From Amorphophallus konjac (taxonomy: Eukaryota > Streptophyta > Magnoliopsida > Alismatales > Araceae), in assembly GCA_022559845.1 (NCBI GenBank), contig CM040128.1, forward strand, positions 220,333,643 through 220,397,642: a stretch of DNA of 64,000 nucleotides, read 5' to 3'. This document shows positions 32,259 to 42,552 of the stretch, piece after piece; the stretch's first letter is position 1; every line of letters starts with the position of its first letter. Below the pieces are notes generated by a model. That model was not told where the DNA came from. It worked only from the letters and a program-made list of their open reading frames with translations, and searched no databases. A program made the translations under genes and the position numbers.

Positions 32259-33437
32259 ATAGCTTATTTATGTTAACCCAAGGTTTGACCAAGGGTTGAT
32301 ATTCCTATGATTCTAGACAAACCTTGATGATCTAGAACTTGTCATATTGCTTAAATTGATCTAAAAGAAATGGAAGTTAAGGAAAATACCGTTATGCTGT
32401 CGATTTATTCTATAAGCATAACTTAGTTCAAATATCATTCTTGATCTCATATATTCAAAATTGAAGCATTCATTCATTGATTATTGTTATCATGGAATTA
32501 TTGGAAGTGCTATATTCTTGGCCATACTTTACTGTTATACTGCGTGGAAGTAGCTTAATTTATAACTGAAGATGCGATCGAGCACTGATTGTGTTCAAGG
32601 GCTCTATGCTAGTCCCCTCGGCTGATTGCCGAAAACATACTATTTTATAAACCATGGGGTATGATGCTACTGGCGTCGCATTGCACTGGGAGTACTATTT
32701 CTGTAAATAAGTGAAGATCCACGGCACGACATGACATTCTTACTTGATATTCAACAGAAATTCACGAAGCACTTGCTCTTAAGCATAAGATGCTAAAGTG
32801 AGGAATATGTGGCTTGCTAGTATAATCTCGTTACATTCTTGTTCATGGACGGCCAATATTATGTTCTTGTTATATTCTTGCTAGCTCATTCTTGATCATT
32901 CTATCTTACATGGTTATCTTGTTTCTATTGATTTGATCGCATGATGGATTCGCATTGCATGATTTTACCTTATTTCTTTAGAGCAAAAATGATAATTACT
33001 TAAATAGTGCCTTCATGTTGATGCGAAGATACCTACTGGGCAAGTGTGCTCATGACCTATTTTTCCAATGTTTTTCAAGAGATGGAAATAGTTCAGATTC
33101 GGATTCGGGCTATACTAGTAGTGGATCTGGAAGCGAGTGAAAGTGTTATAAAGATGAGAGTGAAGACTTAGGAAGTTAAAGTGTCTAGATTGAGTCAATG
33201 TAATTTTCCTATTTCTTGAGTCTAGTAGAATGGAAATCAAATTTGTGATTGTATCTTGAATATTGATCATTTATGAAATAAAGTTGGAGTTTGAATATTA
33301 TTGTACAATTGCATTTATTTATGTGATTGTCTTGCGCTCTGATTGATTCTTGCTTGCAAGAGGCTTACCATGCCGGCTGTTTACGCTCCCCGAGCGAGTC
33401 TTCCGCTGTAATTAAAGGCTCGGGACGTGACAACCAA

Positions 33438-34124
33438 TATGGGGTTGACGTCACTGATTGAGCATGCTCTCCACATTGGTCCAATAAGTTTGGGCCTGCC
33501 CTTGCAACTTCATCTTCGCGTATCGGACTCTTCGGTGGTCCGTCATCTCAAACCACTCGAAGTACCGGTACATGTCGGCCTCCCAATCTAAATACACCCT
33601 AGGGTCCAAGGACCCGCTAAAAGTGGGAGGGTCTGCACGCACGCCCCTAAGAATGCGGTCGTCATCATCATCATCACGGTTCCGTCATTGATTACGACGA
33701 CCATTTCCACCTGCCCATTGTCAGATGCATAGTCATCCACCATATGCACCTGTTGCCTCCCAACATCCACTGCCTGAGCCCTTGGTGCAGCAGGTTGCTG
33801 AGCCGGCTCTTGTTGACCATTTGTTGGCGTGGGTTGCGCTGCCGCTGGGGCCCTCTCAAGGACGGCAATCCTCCCTACAAGACCCTGGATGGACTGGTCC
33901 GAAGATTCGGCCCGATCCTCGAGGGCTTTCATTCTCCCTTCTAGATGCATTCCTACTCCATCTAGATGCGTACAAAGGCCATCCATACACGTGTCAAGAC
34001 GTTCCATAATGGCTCGGAACATCTCAGCCGTCGAGGACTCATCGGAGCTACGGGCCCGGGAATCCGCCATAGGTGGTGGTGGCGAGTATTCGGTACCTCG
34101 ACGGGTGGGCATGCAAAGACACAC
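33438..34124 (-). pseudogene. G gag, N-terminal part
   Basis: 33588-34124 encodes the gag start: an acidic and Ser-rich N-terminus, an Ala/Pro/Gln-rich linker (AAQPTPTNGQQEPAQQPAAP) and a possible coiled coil around LEGRMKALEDR. A frameshift in a GATGATGATGATGACGA run near 33665 moves the rest to the frame 33451-33642, with TFSGSLDPRVYLDWEADMY, the Gag core that parallels element A. A TGA precedes the F insertion site. The natural start may be the later Met (MADSRARSS) rather than the first. Confidence 0.8.
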
Positions 34125-34406
34125 GAACTAGGAGACACAAACTGATGTAAACACCGACTAATGCACCTAGACCTAAACCAATATCCGGTACGTGGCGGAG
34201 TTAATCGACCCGAAGATCACTCCCGCAAGTGTGCGGCCTTCCCGATAAGCATAGCCTAGCGTTCGGACAACACCTTTTAAGATACCATATTATCGAGAAA
34301 TGTAATTTTAAAATATTTTTTTATTTTGAAAATAATGATGATCCTAGACTCGACTTAGACCATGATGCATGCGAGACTTATGCAAAGACTACCCTAGACT
34401 CGACTC
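34125..34406 (-). other. G untranslated leader
   Basis: The region between PBS and gag has no ORF. It is homologous to the leader of A (3128-3459). Confidence 0.7.
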
Positions 34407-34418
34407 GCTCTGATACCA
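34407..34418 (-). other. G primer binding site
   Basis: The minus strand reads TGGTATCAGAGC, three nt after the LTR end CCCGCATCA. Confidence 0.88.
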
Positions 34419-34421
34419 AAC

Positions 34422-36705
34422 TGATGCGGGATGGACACGGGGACCGACTCTAAGAGATGTGGACCAGGGACTCTAAATGCGGATGCGACCAGCAACACAG
34501 AAATTGGAGAGACTTCGGCCCGACACTAGGAGTTCCTATGGGCTATACGTCGCTAACAGAAACACAAGCTCACTCGTCATCCCAAGTGAGGGAAACACGG
34601 ATCGTACGCTGTTGAAGAACCGACATAGTTAAGGGTAGTCCGACTCAACTTCCGTGCTCGGATCGAGCCACGGGACGGGTCACTCTCACACTCACAGCGG
34701 TGACATGGACTCACGGGCTAGTTCCTATCGCGCTCACAGTGGCATATGACCATATACTAGCTAAGCAAATGAAATGCCAAGGAGTTAAGATCGTTACCTC
34801 CACGCTCCCGGCGTGGGGAAGACAACCTCGGCCAATCACGGACTCCCGGTTAACAATTTTTTACAGTGGTACAAAAATCTGACCCACTCCACGCAGGGAG
34901 GTAATAGGTCACATGTGGGGCCCATGAGTCATGACAATTGGGTTGACGGGCAGCATCTTGATGTCGTCCCGGCGGTGCCGAACCCGCGACTTGGTGCTGT
35001 CCGGACGGCGCGATCTACAGGTCCGTGGGGCCCACGGGCCGCTCTGTCCTCCGAGTCTGATGGGGTGGGTCCCGCTGTGATGGTGACCCCTGGTGGCACG
35101 TCTCCCGGGATGGCGGTCGGCCGGAAACACCGGCCGGAGGCCGATCGGCTCCGATCACCAAGTGTTGGAGTTGTTGCCCACGGACTGATGCTTCTGTTTT
35201 TTTTAGCGCGCACTCCGGCGAGATTAGCTGCTGCGATCAATCCTGATGTCAGATCGAAGCACAAGAGGTACCGTTAGAAATCTCTTTTGAAGTCCTTCAA
35301 TCTAGGGCCAGAGAGATGAACTGGATCTGCACGGATCTGACCTTTGTTGATTTTTGAAGTTGCTATTGGACAGTTCCCGAAATCTCAGAATAGCAGAGCA
35401 GTTTCCTGAGAACTGCCATTGACCGCAGGGTAGACCCCTGATTCAGACTTCGATCTCTTTATGAACTTTGTGAAGGGGAGAGAGATAAAAACAGAAATAT
35501 TTTTGGTGAAGGGTTTTATTGAGGTTTGGATGGGGAAAGGTATTTTAGACTGGTGGGTGATCGGATCTGGAATGAGGAAGATAGAACTGTAGATGGATCT
35601 GAAGGTGATTTTTAGAAAATATGAGATGGCCTTTATAAATTCCACGAAAATTCGTGGATGGAGGGATTGGTGGATAGAACTTACAGTAAATTTGGGAGCT
35701 CCATGAAAAATCCAAAGAAGGTCCGAAGATTGGAAACTCAGGGTTGCTGTCACTGTAGACAGAAACCTGGAAGAACTGGAAGGGAAAGATGGACGAAAAT
35801 GTAAAAATGGAAATAGGGAACTAGAGGTCAAAGCAATTTTTTTAGAATATGGAGGGAACCTCTGGAACACCCTCTGAAAATTTCAGCTCAAGAAGATCAC
35901 GTGGTTGATAGCCAAAATTCGTGGAAGAGCTGGCTATCTTGAGTAGACAGAACTCCGACGGCAACCGTGGCGGTGCGATGGCGGCACGATGGCGGCGGCG
36001 GCGATCACCGGAACTGATATGTGAGGCTTCCCACCTCAGAAGGCAACCTTCCCAGCTGCAAGAAGAAGAGAGGGGAGAGAGAGAAGGGGGCGGCCCTTGC
36101 TAGCTCCAAAGAAATTCTTCCAATTGTATGTATTAATTCCTCATAAATGGGAAATACAAGGCATTTATATGAAATGCCAAAAGACTCAAATTACCCCTAG
36201 ATCTAGGGTTTGGGGGAATAAAAAAAAGGATAGAACTAATTAGTTCTTACACACATTTTTAAAAAAATAAAAGGGTGATAAGGAGAGGGGTCGCCCCCTT
36301 GACTAAGGGGTTAAGGTTGGTGGCCAACCTTGACTTTCAAGTTCACTTGTCCCCCACTTGACCCACCCTTCTAGAAGCCCACAATTGACATGTTGACTGA
36401 CCCCACATGGGCCCTAGGGGTGAGGTGGATCAATGGGAGGAGGGGTGGGGGGTCCGTGGGACCCGGGTGGTCCCATTTTACATATAAACCCGTATTACAA
36501 TCCAAATTACAAACCGAATAAAACTAAATAACACACATGACACACAAATAAAGTCCAAATAAATGTGATAAAGGTCGAGACTCAAGGGGGAGTCTCCAGA
36601 CTGTCTCCGAGCCAGATGGATGGCGACGTGGCTCGGGTGGTGCTCTGCGTACGGTACCGGTGGCTCGGCATATCGTGCTTCTCGATCGCTCGGGTGTCCG
36701 CACCA
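34422..36705 (-). repeat. G 5' LTR (2284 bp)
   Basis: On the plus strand it runs TGATGCGGGATGG...GTGTCCGCACCA and is followed by the TSD CTTTC. No coding frame is supported. The two G LTRs align along their whole length. Confidence 0.93.
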
Positions 36706-36710
36706 CTTTC

Positions 36711-37900
36711 TCCGTTTTGTAGAAAAATAGATAAGGCGATAGCGTTATGATGAAGACTTAACTGTTCCGTACCGCTATTGCCGTATTTTGTTCAGCGTAT
36801 CTACAGTGGTTGGAAAGTGCCAATACTTTCTGCGTGGATCTCGCCTGATGGTTGGGTGAGCATCTGACAGGGTGTCTTTCCATTTTCTCATGCTTTGAAT
36901 GTTTGGCCGCTTCGTGTGTCCCGCTGGGGCGGAAACGAGAAGTTTGAGGTGACTGTTCATAGGGAGAGATCCCTTTGGCGTGTTTTTGAGGAGAGAATCA
37001 TTTAAAGTAAATAGCCTCCCTTCGCCTATAAAAGGTCTGAAGGGCGTCCCTTCCTCTCCACCGCTTAGGATTTTCCCTGACAGTCTTTCCTCATTCTTTC
37101 TTCACGTAGCGTTGTGCTGTTGTATTTGAAGCATGGAAGACGCTCTAGAAGATGAGGCTGCCGATGACGGAGGGCAGAGAGTCCTTGCTGCTTCGGGTTT
37201 TAAGGAGGTTCGACGGCCGATGGACGGGTTTGAAGAAGGTCCGACGTGCGGAGGCACGTCCTCTTCTTTTTATTAGTTCCGGCGGCGCTTGCGGGGGGGG
37301 ATGGAGGACGGATGGGGGCATCAGGCATTTCTGCCGCCCGTCCCTTCCTACTCGCTCCATGGAGGGGAGGAGGAAGCCAATTAAGCTCCCTCCTTCACGG
37401 GCTTTCCCCTGCCTCCTCATCTAGCTCTGCTGGTTTCTTTTTCCCTCTCGCAGCCTCTTTTTCCCTCTTCTGCTCTTCTCATCATTTCTTTCACTCTTCG
37501 GAGGGTGCCTGCACTCTCTTCCTTCCAAAGAGTGGGCAGGTTGGTGGAGAGGATGCCTTCATATGCGTTCCCTCTTCCCCTTTCTCTTCCAAGTTCAACT
37601 TGGAAGGTAGCCTTCTCCTTCCTAATCCGTCTGTCACCTTTGTCCCGAGTTGCCCGAGTTAACGGGGTCAACTACCCTTTATCCGAGCCAGTTTCTGCAC
37701 GAGGCAGAGTTAGTGGCTAGACGCAGGAAGGTCAACTGAGTCAGCTGAGCGATGGGCTCACACGGCATCGCCAGATTGATTTTTTGCTTTTTTGACATGT
37801 ATTTTCTTGGCTTCGGCCTTCCTGATGTACAAGCGAGTTGTTTGAATAAAAGAAAGGAGGCTTTTATTTTATCTCATGTCGCTTACACAATGCTCAGTAT
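36711..37900 (-). other. B internal region between integrase tail and antisense ORF
   Basis: Continuation of B to the right of G. No minus-strand coding is supported. On the plus strand a TATA box (TATAAAAGG at 37027-37035) lies 98 bp upstream of an ATG (37133) that opens a 47-codon frame starting MEDALEDEAADD. Longer Ser/Pro/Phe-rich frames follow to 37720 in shifted frames. This could be a second, decayed antisense unit. Whether it is expressed cannot be judged. Confidence 0.4.
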
Positions 37901-38060
37901 TCAGAAGTAGAGCTTGCGTAGTGTAGTCGCGTTCCAGGTCTGAGGGATGAGCTCTCCTTCCATCATGGATAGTCGGTATGCTCCTTTTCCGAGCGTCTCG
38001 ACCACTCGGTAGGGGCCTTCCCAATTAGGGGATAACTTGCCCGCCGCCTCAAGTGGTCGA
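37901..38060 (-). pseudogene. B integrase C-terminal remnant
   Basis: About 50 residues: KLSPNWEGPYRVVETLGKGAYRL and a WNATTLRKLYF end, typical of the last part of Tat-type integrase. It follows gag with no PR, RT, RNase H or integrase core in between. The join is near 38050, where the gag-PR frame ends in a TGA and this frame begins. Confidence 0.8.
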
Positions 38061-39677
38061 GAGGATTCGGCTCGCCCGCTCAGCATGACGCTTCCTTCCT
38101 CGGCCACTGTCTCCTCCTGATGTAGCTCCTCCGACGATGACGTTGATATGGACCCCGCGAGGGGCGTTGTCGATTTCCTCTGGGGCACCTCGGTCTTCCC
38201 TGTGCCCGGACACGAACCGGGCGCCCCTGACGAATGAGACGCTTGATCTCGTCCTGGAGCTGATGGCAGTCGTCGGTGTGATGTCTATGGTCGCTGTGGA
38301 ATAGGCAATGCTTGCTGCGACTGCGGTTCTGCGACCTCATTGGCTCAGGTTGGCAGAGGAGGCCCGAGCCTTTGATGTCCTCATATTTCTCGTAAACCGG
38401 AGTGGTTAAGGGAGTGTACCGCTTGTACTTCCGTGACGGTTCCTTGCATTCCCCGTCTTGGTTCCACCTTTTCCCTGGACCCGAGTTTGGCTCGGGTGCC
38501 CGCTTCTTGTCCCCCTCCCGACCAGAGCCGGTTGCGTCTCGGCATGCGCTGAGCACTTCTTCGCACTCAACGTGGCGTAGAGCCAGAGTCACTAGCGCAG
38601 CAAGGGTCGAGGGAGGGTGGAGGATGAGTTCGCGGCGGAGGTTGTTGTCGCGGGTGCCCCCGATCAGCGCGGTTATAGCCGAGGCGACGTCCAGGCGGGG
38701 GATCCTCAGGGCTTTCGATTTGAATCGGGTGATGTAAGTCTGAAGCTTCTCCCCTTGCGCCTATTTGAGGGCCAAAAGCCCCGCCACCGACCTTGGGGGA
38801 CCGCTCCCGGTGAAACTCTCTTTGAAGACTCGCTCAAACTGCTTGAAGTCTCGGATGGATCTGGGGGTGAGGGCTCGGAACCAGACTTGGGCGCCTTAGA
38901 CCAGAGTGGTCACGAAGGCTCGGCATTTTATGGCATCAGATGCTCCATGAAGGGTCATCAGAGCATCGAAGCTGTCGAAGTGATCGGCCGGGTCGCCCTG
39001 GCCGTCATAAAGCTTAAAGGTCGGAATGGAGGTTCTAGGAGATACCTTTGCCTTCAAGATATAGTCGGAGAATGGGGATTTCTCCTCGTCCTCGACGGAG
39101 GAGTCTTTTTGCAGGGCGCGTAGGGCGCGCTCCTATTCTGCGAAGCGCCTCTCGAATTCTCGCAGTCGGAGGGATAGCTCTGGGGGGGGCTGTCTGGGCG
39201 TTCCCCAGGGACTTCGGTCTCTGGGTTCAGACGGCGTGCCCCTGGTTTCCTCTTTTTCAGAGTGGAGGATCCCTCTTGCTCCGGAGGAAGGGCTTGTGAG
39301 AGTCCTCCTGACCTGTTACGGATGATCTGCCGACCTCGGAGGGTGAAGCGGCCTCCGACGGTGTGTTGGGACACGTTCTCGCGCGGGGGGGGGGGGGGGG
39401 GGGGGGTCTCTGGAGGGGCGCACGACCTTCCATCCATGGCCGCCTGAGTCTTCATGATTTCCACGAGGACATCCAATTTTACGTTGAGGGCCTGGAAAGC
39501 GTCAGCGCCGCCGTTAAGTGGTAGCCCTACCGCCGCGGGGGGAGGGGGCGGTCCGTCGGCTGGAGTGCTGGCATTGGAGGGGGTATTTTGTGAGGCTTGA
39601 GAGGGGCCTTCTCCCGCTGCCACCATGGCCTTTCCCTTGTCACCGGCGGACCTCCTCCCTGAACTTCTCCGCACCAT
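38055..39677 (-). pseudogene. B gag
   Basis: The start was chosen at the ATG at 39677 (MVRRSSGRRSAGDKGK), 18 nt after the PBS. An earlier ATG at 39761 lies inside the LTR. A Pro-rich stretch is coded by a long G run at about 39387-39407. The Gag core at about 39050-38700 (SIPTFKLYDGQGDPADHF, ALRHVECEEVL) contains two TAG-type stops and is followed by a short Cys/His unit CLFHSDHRHHTDDC. Near the end, the frame with EEIDNAPRGVHINVIVGGAT marks the usual gag-protease junction of Tat elements. Frames change near 38190. Confidence 0.8.
39387..39408. repeat. Poly-G run in B gag
   Basis: About twenty consecutive G, encoding prolines on the minus strand. Its length is probably unstable and prone to assembly error. 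Confidence 0.8.
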
Positions 39678-39694
39678 ACTGGCTCTTCGGTCGT

Positions 39695-39712
39695 TTCTCA
39701 CAGACGGTGCCA
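39695..39712 (-). other. B primer binding site
   Basis: The minus strand reads TGGCACCGTCTGTGAGAA, two nt after the LTR end. It has the same general form as PBSs of Tat-like elements. The tRNA was not identified. Confidence 0.7.
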
Positions 39713-39714
39713 GA

Positions 39715-40496
39715 TGAAGGGGCGTGATCTCGCGCTTGTCCTGAGCGGGGTAGATGATCACCGAATAGTGAACTGTAAAGAAAGGGAAACGGATCAGGGG
39801 GCCCAGGGAAGGTTCCCTGGGGAAAACCCTCCGATGCTTAAGTCAGTAAAGCAATGGTGGAAGATATGGAGGGAGTTAGAAAGAGGTGCACGAGATCCCC
39901 CTACACCAAGGTGGTGAAGTGGTTCCTGCTCAGGGAGTTTTAGACTTGTATTGCCCTTACCTTTCATTGGAGGGAGTCCCAAGTTTAAATAGTGCACTGG
40001 CCTCACGAGTCCCATAAGCTGAGAGGTTTGAGGCGGGGGTTACGTCCTCAACACGGGCTCTTCACGTCCTCATCGTGGGATCTTTATAACCTTGAGGGAT
40101 CATGGGTCCCTTATCCTAATGAACTCCTGCTCATAAAGGGTTCTCAAACGGCAGCATGGAATAACATTCGTCGGTCGATCCGAGCATGAAAGGTGCCAAC
40201 CCTTTCCGGGTGATAGGCATAGCTCGAACGAAGATGGGTCGGAGTAGTCGTTGAGCGCCTGTCTTTATCCCGGCGAGGGGATAAATCGGGCATGGATCTT
40301 CCTCTGACCTGACCGACGCTCGGGCCTTCCGAGCCTAAGGGCCGCCGAGGAAGGTTGAGATCCCGAGTGATCTTTTTGGGCTTTTTAGTCTAAGTGGGCC
40401 CTGCGGGACTGTCACTTGGATGAGCTGAGCCTCATTTGGTCCTGAAGGGCCTAGTTTGGCGGCTCCTTAGGTGGGCTGCAGGAATCCCCCACTCCA
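39715..40496 (-). repeat. B 5' LTR (782 bp)
   Basis: Pairs with 11919-12699. Minus-strand TATA box at 40082-40091 (GGTTATAAAG). It ends CACTCCA before the TSD ATAAG. Confidence 0.92.
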
Positions 40497-40501
40497 ATAA
40501 G

Positions 40502-40648
40502 TTTACCATGCTGATTATAGAAAATTTCTGATAACAACATAAATTTTATCATGCTGCAAATCATTTTTCTATATTTATTTACTAATAATTTGATAGGAAA
40601 ATAGAATTATCATGTTGAAAAATAACTTTAATATGCTGAAAAATAACT
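40502..40648 (-). repeat. E1 5' LTR, distal fragment
   Basis: 147 bp with the same AT-rich style (CATGCTG, AATAACTTTAATATGCTGAA) as 11690-11918. It is cut off at 40649, where C begins without a target duplication. Confidence 0.7.
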
Positions 40649-42537
40649 TCAAATGTTGTATTTTGGAGTGCGATTATCACTAAAGAAATTGAAATTACAA
40701 CTTTAAATGACAAGAGAAAAGTAAAGGAATAATTAGCCAATTTGAAGAAGAACGCCGCCGTTTCCTTGCCGAGCATTTGAGTGGAGATCGCTCCGCCTTG
40801 GAAGTCGACGCCGTGAGATGATTCGAAGAAGACTTACCGCTTCGGGTATAATTGAAACACTTATGAAGACAAGATTTGGATAGAACAAGTTTGAAAACTT
40901 AAGTTTGAAAACATAATAGAATTCAAATGAAAATAGGGGTTGGAAGAAAAAGCATAACTTCAAATATAGACGGAATTAGAAGAAAGGTAAAACATGAAAG
41001 TTGTAGAGAATTGGAAGAGAAAGAACTTTGATTTAGAACACAGAGACAGAAAATAAGAGGAAGGCACTGAAAAATTAAGATCTATCCCTGCTGGTGAATA
41101 GTAACTGACAGAAAAATAGCACCTTGAAAAATTAATTCTAACTCTAAAAATACACAGAATTAGACAAAGTGGTAGAAGAATAAAATGGAGATCTATAAGA
41201 GAGGAACAAAGTTGATGAAGAACTCAGATTGAAAAGAGGTCTAGAAAGGCTTCAAAACATAAGAAAACTAGAATGTCTCACCACTGATGAACAGTAAACA
41301 CCTAAAACAACACTTAAGAAAACGGACCAGAACTCTATGAAGTAGGAAGAATTTGAAGAAATGATCAACAGAGAAGTTTAAGAGCACTTGAAAACAAACA
41401 ACGTTTATGAAGAACACAAATTGAAATGAAGATTACAATCATGCGAAATAAGGCTAGGAAAAGGCTGAATTCAAAAATGAAACTTTTATTGAAAGAACTT
41501 CAACTTACAACTTTGACTTCAAAAGCTTGTAAAATACAACTCTAACAATCAACAACTTCAGAAAACTAAAGAACAAACTTACATTAAACATGATCCATAG
41601 CTAGCTCTCTCTCCCTTTCAACCTTCACTAACAACTTCCTCCCATTCCATTACACATGAAGCCCTTATATAGGGTTACAAACTCTTCTTGCTCATGTGAA
41701 ACAATCAAATGCACCTAATTTTGACCCAACTTGGTAGGCTGGAATGTGCTGCACCTTTTGTCATTTTTTTCTTATTTTTTCGGATTTTTCTGGCATTTTT
41801 TTGCCTTCTTTCTTCTCTCTTTCTCTCTTATTCTCTCTCTGCCGGCGCGTTGCGCCGACCGGCCGACCGGTTAGGCGGCCGGCGCCGTGGGCCCGCCTGC
41901 GCCCGCCGTGTCCGTCGTCGCCACGCGTCGCACGCAGCGCACGCGCCCGTGTGCGTCGCGTGCGACCGCCCGCTCGCGCCTCGCCGCGTGTCGCGGCCCG
42001 CGTGCCACGAGCCCCGCTCCGCGACCGCCACGAGCCCCCTGCCGAAGCCCGCTGTCGCCTCGTCGCCGGCCACGACCCCCCCCGCCCCCGCATCGTCGTC
42101 CGCGCCATTCGCGCGGGCGGGAAGGGGCGGGGGTGGGTTTTGAATATTTTTTTTTCATTTTTTTTAATTTTATTATATAATATATATATATATATATCTA
42201 TATATATAGGATAGAAATAGTTAGAAAAATCTAAAAAAATATCAAATAATTTTATTTTTTTTCTAATTTTTTTTCTTATCTTTTTGAACAAGTTTCCGGG
42301 CTTTTGGCCCAGTTGAACATATATATTGTTATTCTTTTTTTTCTTTTCTTGGAGCTTTCCTCGAACTGCGTGCCTGCATAAATACATAAAAATTATCATA
42401 AAAATTTATTTAATTTCAAAAAATTAAACATTTGATACAAAATCAACAATAAGTGTGAGAAGTGTATATTTAATATCAATTAAGCTCATAAAAATTCATA
42501 TACTCATGAATTAAATGATAAAAATACACACTAATCA
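40649..42537 (-). repeat. C 3' LTR, truncated at its U5 end
   Basis: Near-identical to 46998-48900. The counterpart of 46819-46997 is missing. Minus-strand TATA box CTATATAAG at 41664-41672. GC block 41840-42131, (TA)n just beyond it. Confidence 0.9.
41840..42131. other. CpG-dense block in the C U3 (3' LTR)
   Basis: About 290 bp, very rich in C, G and CpG, set in AT-rich LTR, 170 bp upstream (minus strand) of the TATA box. Arg/Ala/Pro-rich frames on both strands are composition artefacts. The counterpart is at 48189-48487. Confidence 0.8.
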
Positions 42538-42552
42538 CACCCCCTAACTTAC
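42538..42552 (-). other. C polypurine tract
   Basis: The minus strand reads AAGTTAGGGGGTG directly before the LTR start TGATTAGTG. Confidence 0.8.

Larger units (their letters stand above)
22368..33432 (+). mobile_element. F: Tekay/Del-like LTR retrotransposon, nearly complete
   Basis: 11065 bp flanked by ACCAA (22363-22367 and 33433-33437). LTRs 22368-25478 (3111 bp) and 30177-33432 (3256 bp), TGTAGA...GTGACA. PBS 25486-25498, single gag-pol frame from 25647 to 30137 broken by two TAA codons, PPT 30164-30176. The high identity of its LTRs and the near-intact frame make it the youngest element in the nest. It is inserted in the gag of G in the opposite orientation. Confidence 0.95.
30177..33432 (+). 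repeat. F 3' LTR (3256 bp)
   Basis: Colinear with the 5' LTR, but 145 bp longer, mainly from a 143-bp tandem duplication (30578-30863). Dyad arrays are conserved at 30468-30525 and 31399-32258. Differences from the 5' LTR are mostly single bases. Confidence 0.95.
15693..36705 (-). mobile_element. G: CRM/Galadriel-like chromovirus, interrupted by F
   Basis: Flanked by the duplication CTTTC (15688-15692 and 36706-36710). The LTRs are 2283 bp (15693-17975) and 2284 bp (34422-36705), with minus-strand ends TGGTGCGGACA...CCCGCATCA. Internal order on the minus strand: PBS 34407-34418, gag (34124 leftward, split by F at 22368-33432), protease, RT, RNase H, integrase, chromodomain. Without F the element is about 9.9 kb. 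The two LTRs differ by roughly 5-6 per 100 over the first 245 bp by eye, mostly transitions, so it is clearly older than F. The clade call rests on RT wording and a chromodomain tail that enters the LTR, and is tentative. Confidence 0.9.
11919..40496 (-). mobile_element. B: Tat-like Ty3/gypsy element with deleted pol and antisense ORF
   Basis: Bounded by the 5-bp duplication ATAAG (11914-11918 and 40497-40501) and by LTRs of 781 and 782 bp with ends TGAAGGGG...CACTCCA on the plus strand. After removing G, the element is about 7.6 kb. Minus-strand order: 5' LTR, PBS, gag (39677 to about 38055), short integrase tail (to 37901), non-coding, antisense ORF on the plus strand (13151-15616), PPT, 3' LTR. 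PR, RT, RNase H and the integrase core are gone. The layout with an antisense ORF near the 3' end is known from Tat/Retand-type elements. Confidence 0.9.
1..40648 (-). mobile_element. E1: Tekay/Del-like Ty3/gypsy chromovirus, decayed host of the nest
   Basis: Oldest element of the left nest, transcribed on the minus strand. Order on the minus strand: partial 5' LTR (40502-40648, interrupted by B, then 10569-11918), PBS 10549-10561, gag, protease, RT, RNase H, [element A], integrase, chromodomain, PPT 1351-1363, and 3' LTR (1-1350, running off the window). It is assigned to Tekay/Del because its pol domains match those of element F residue for residue over long stretches, and because its LTR ends (TGTAGA...GGGACGTGACA), 7-nt gap and initiator-Met PBS match those of F. 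Many stops and frameshifts make it non-functional. Confidence 0.9.

Noticed and set aside
41709..42214. Long Arg/Ala/Pro-rich frames in all frames of the GC block (also at 48058-48534)
   Set aside because: They come from base composition. All six frames are open at once, they lie in an LTR upstream of the TATA box, and no known motif is seen.
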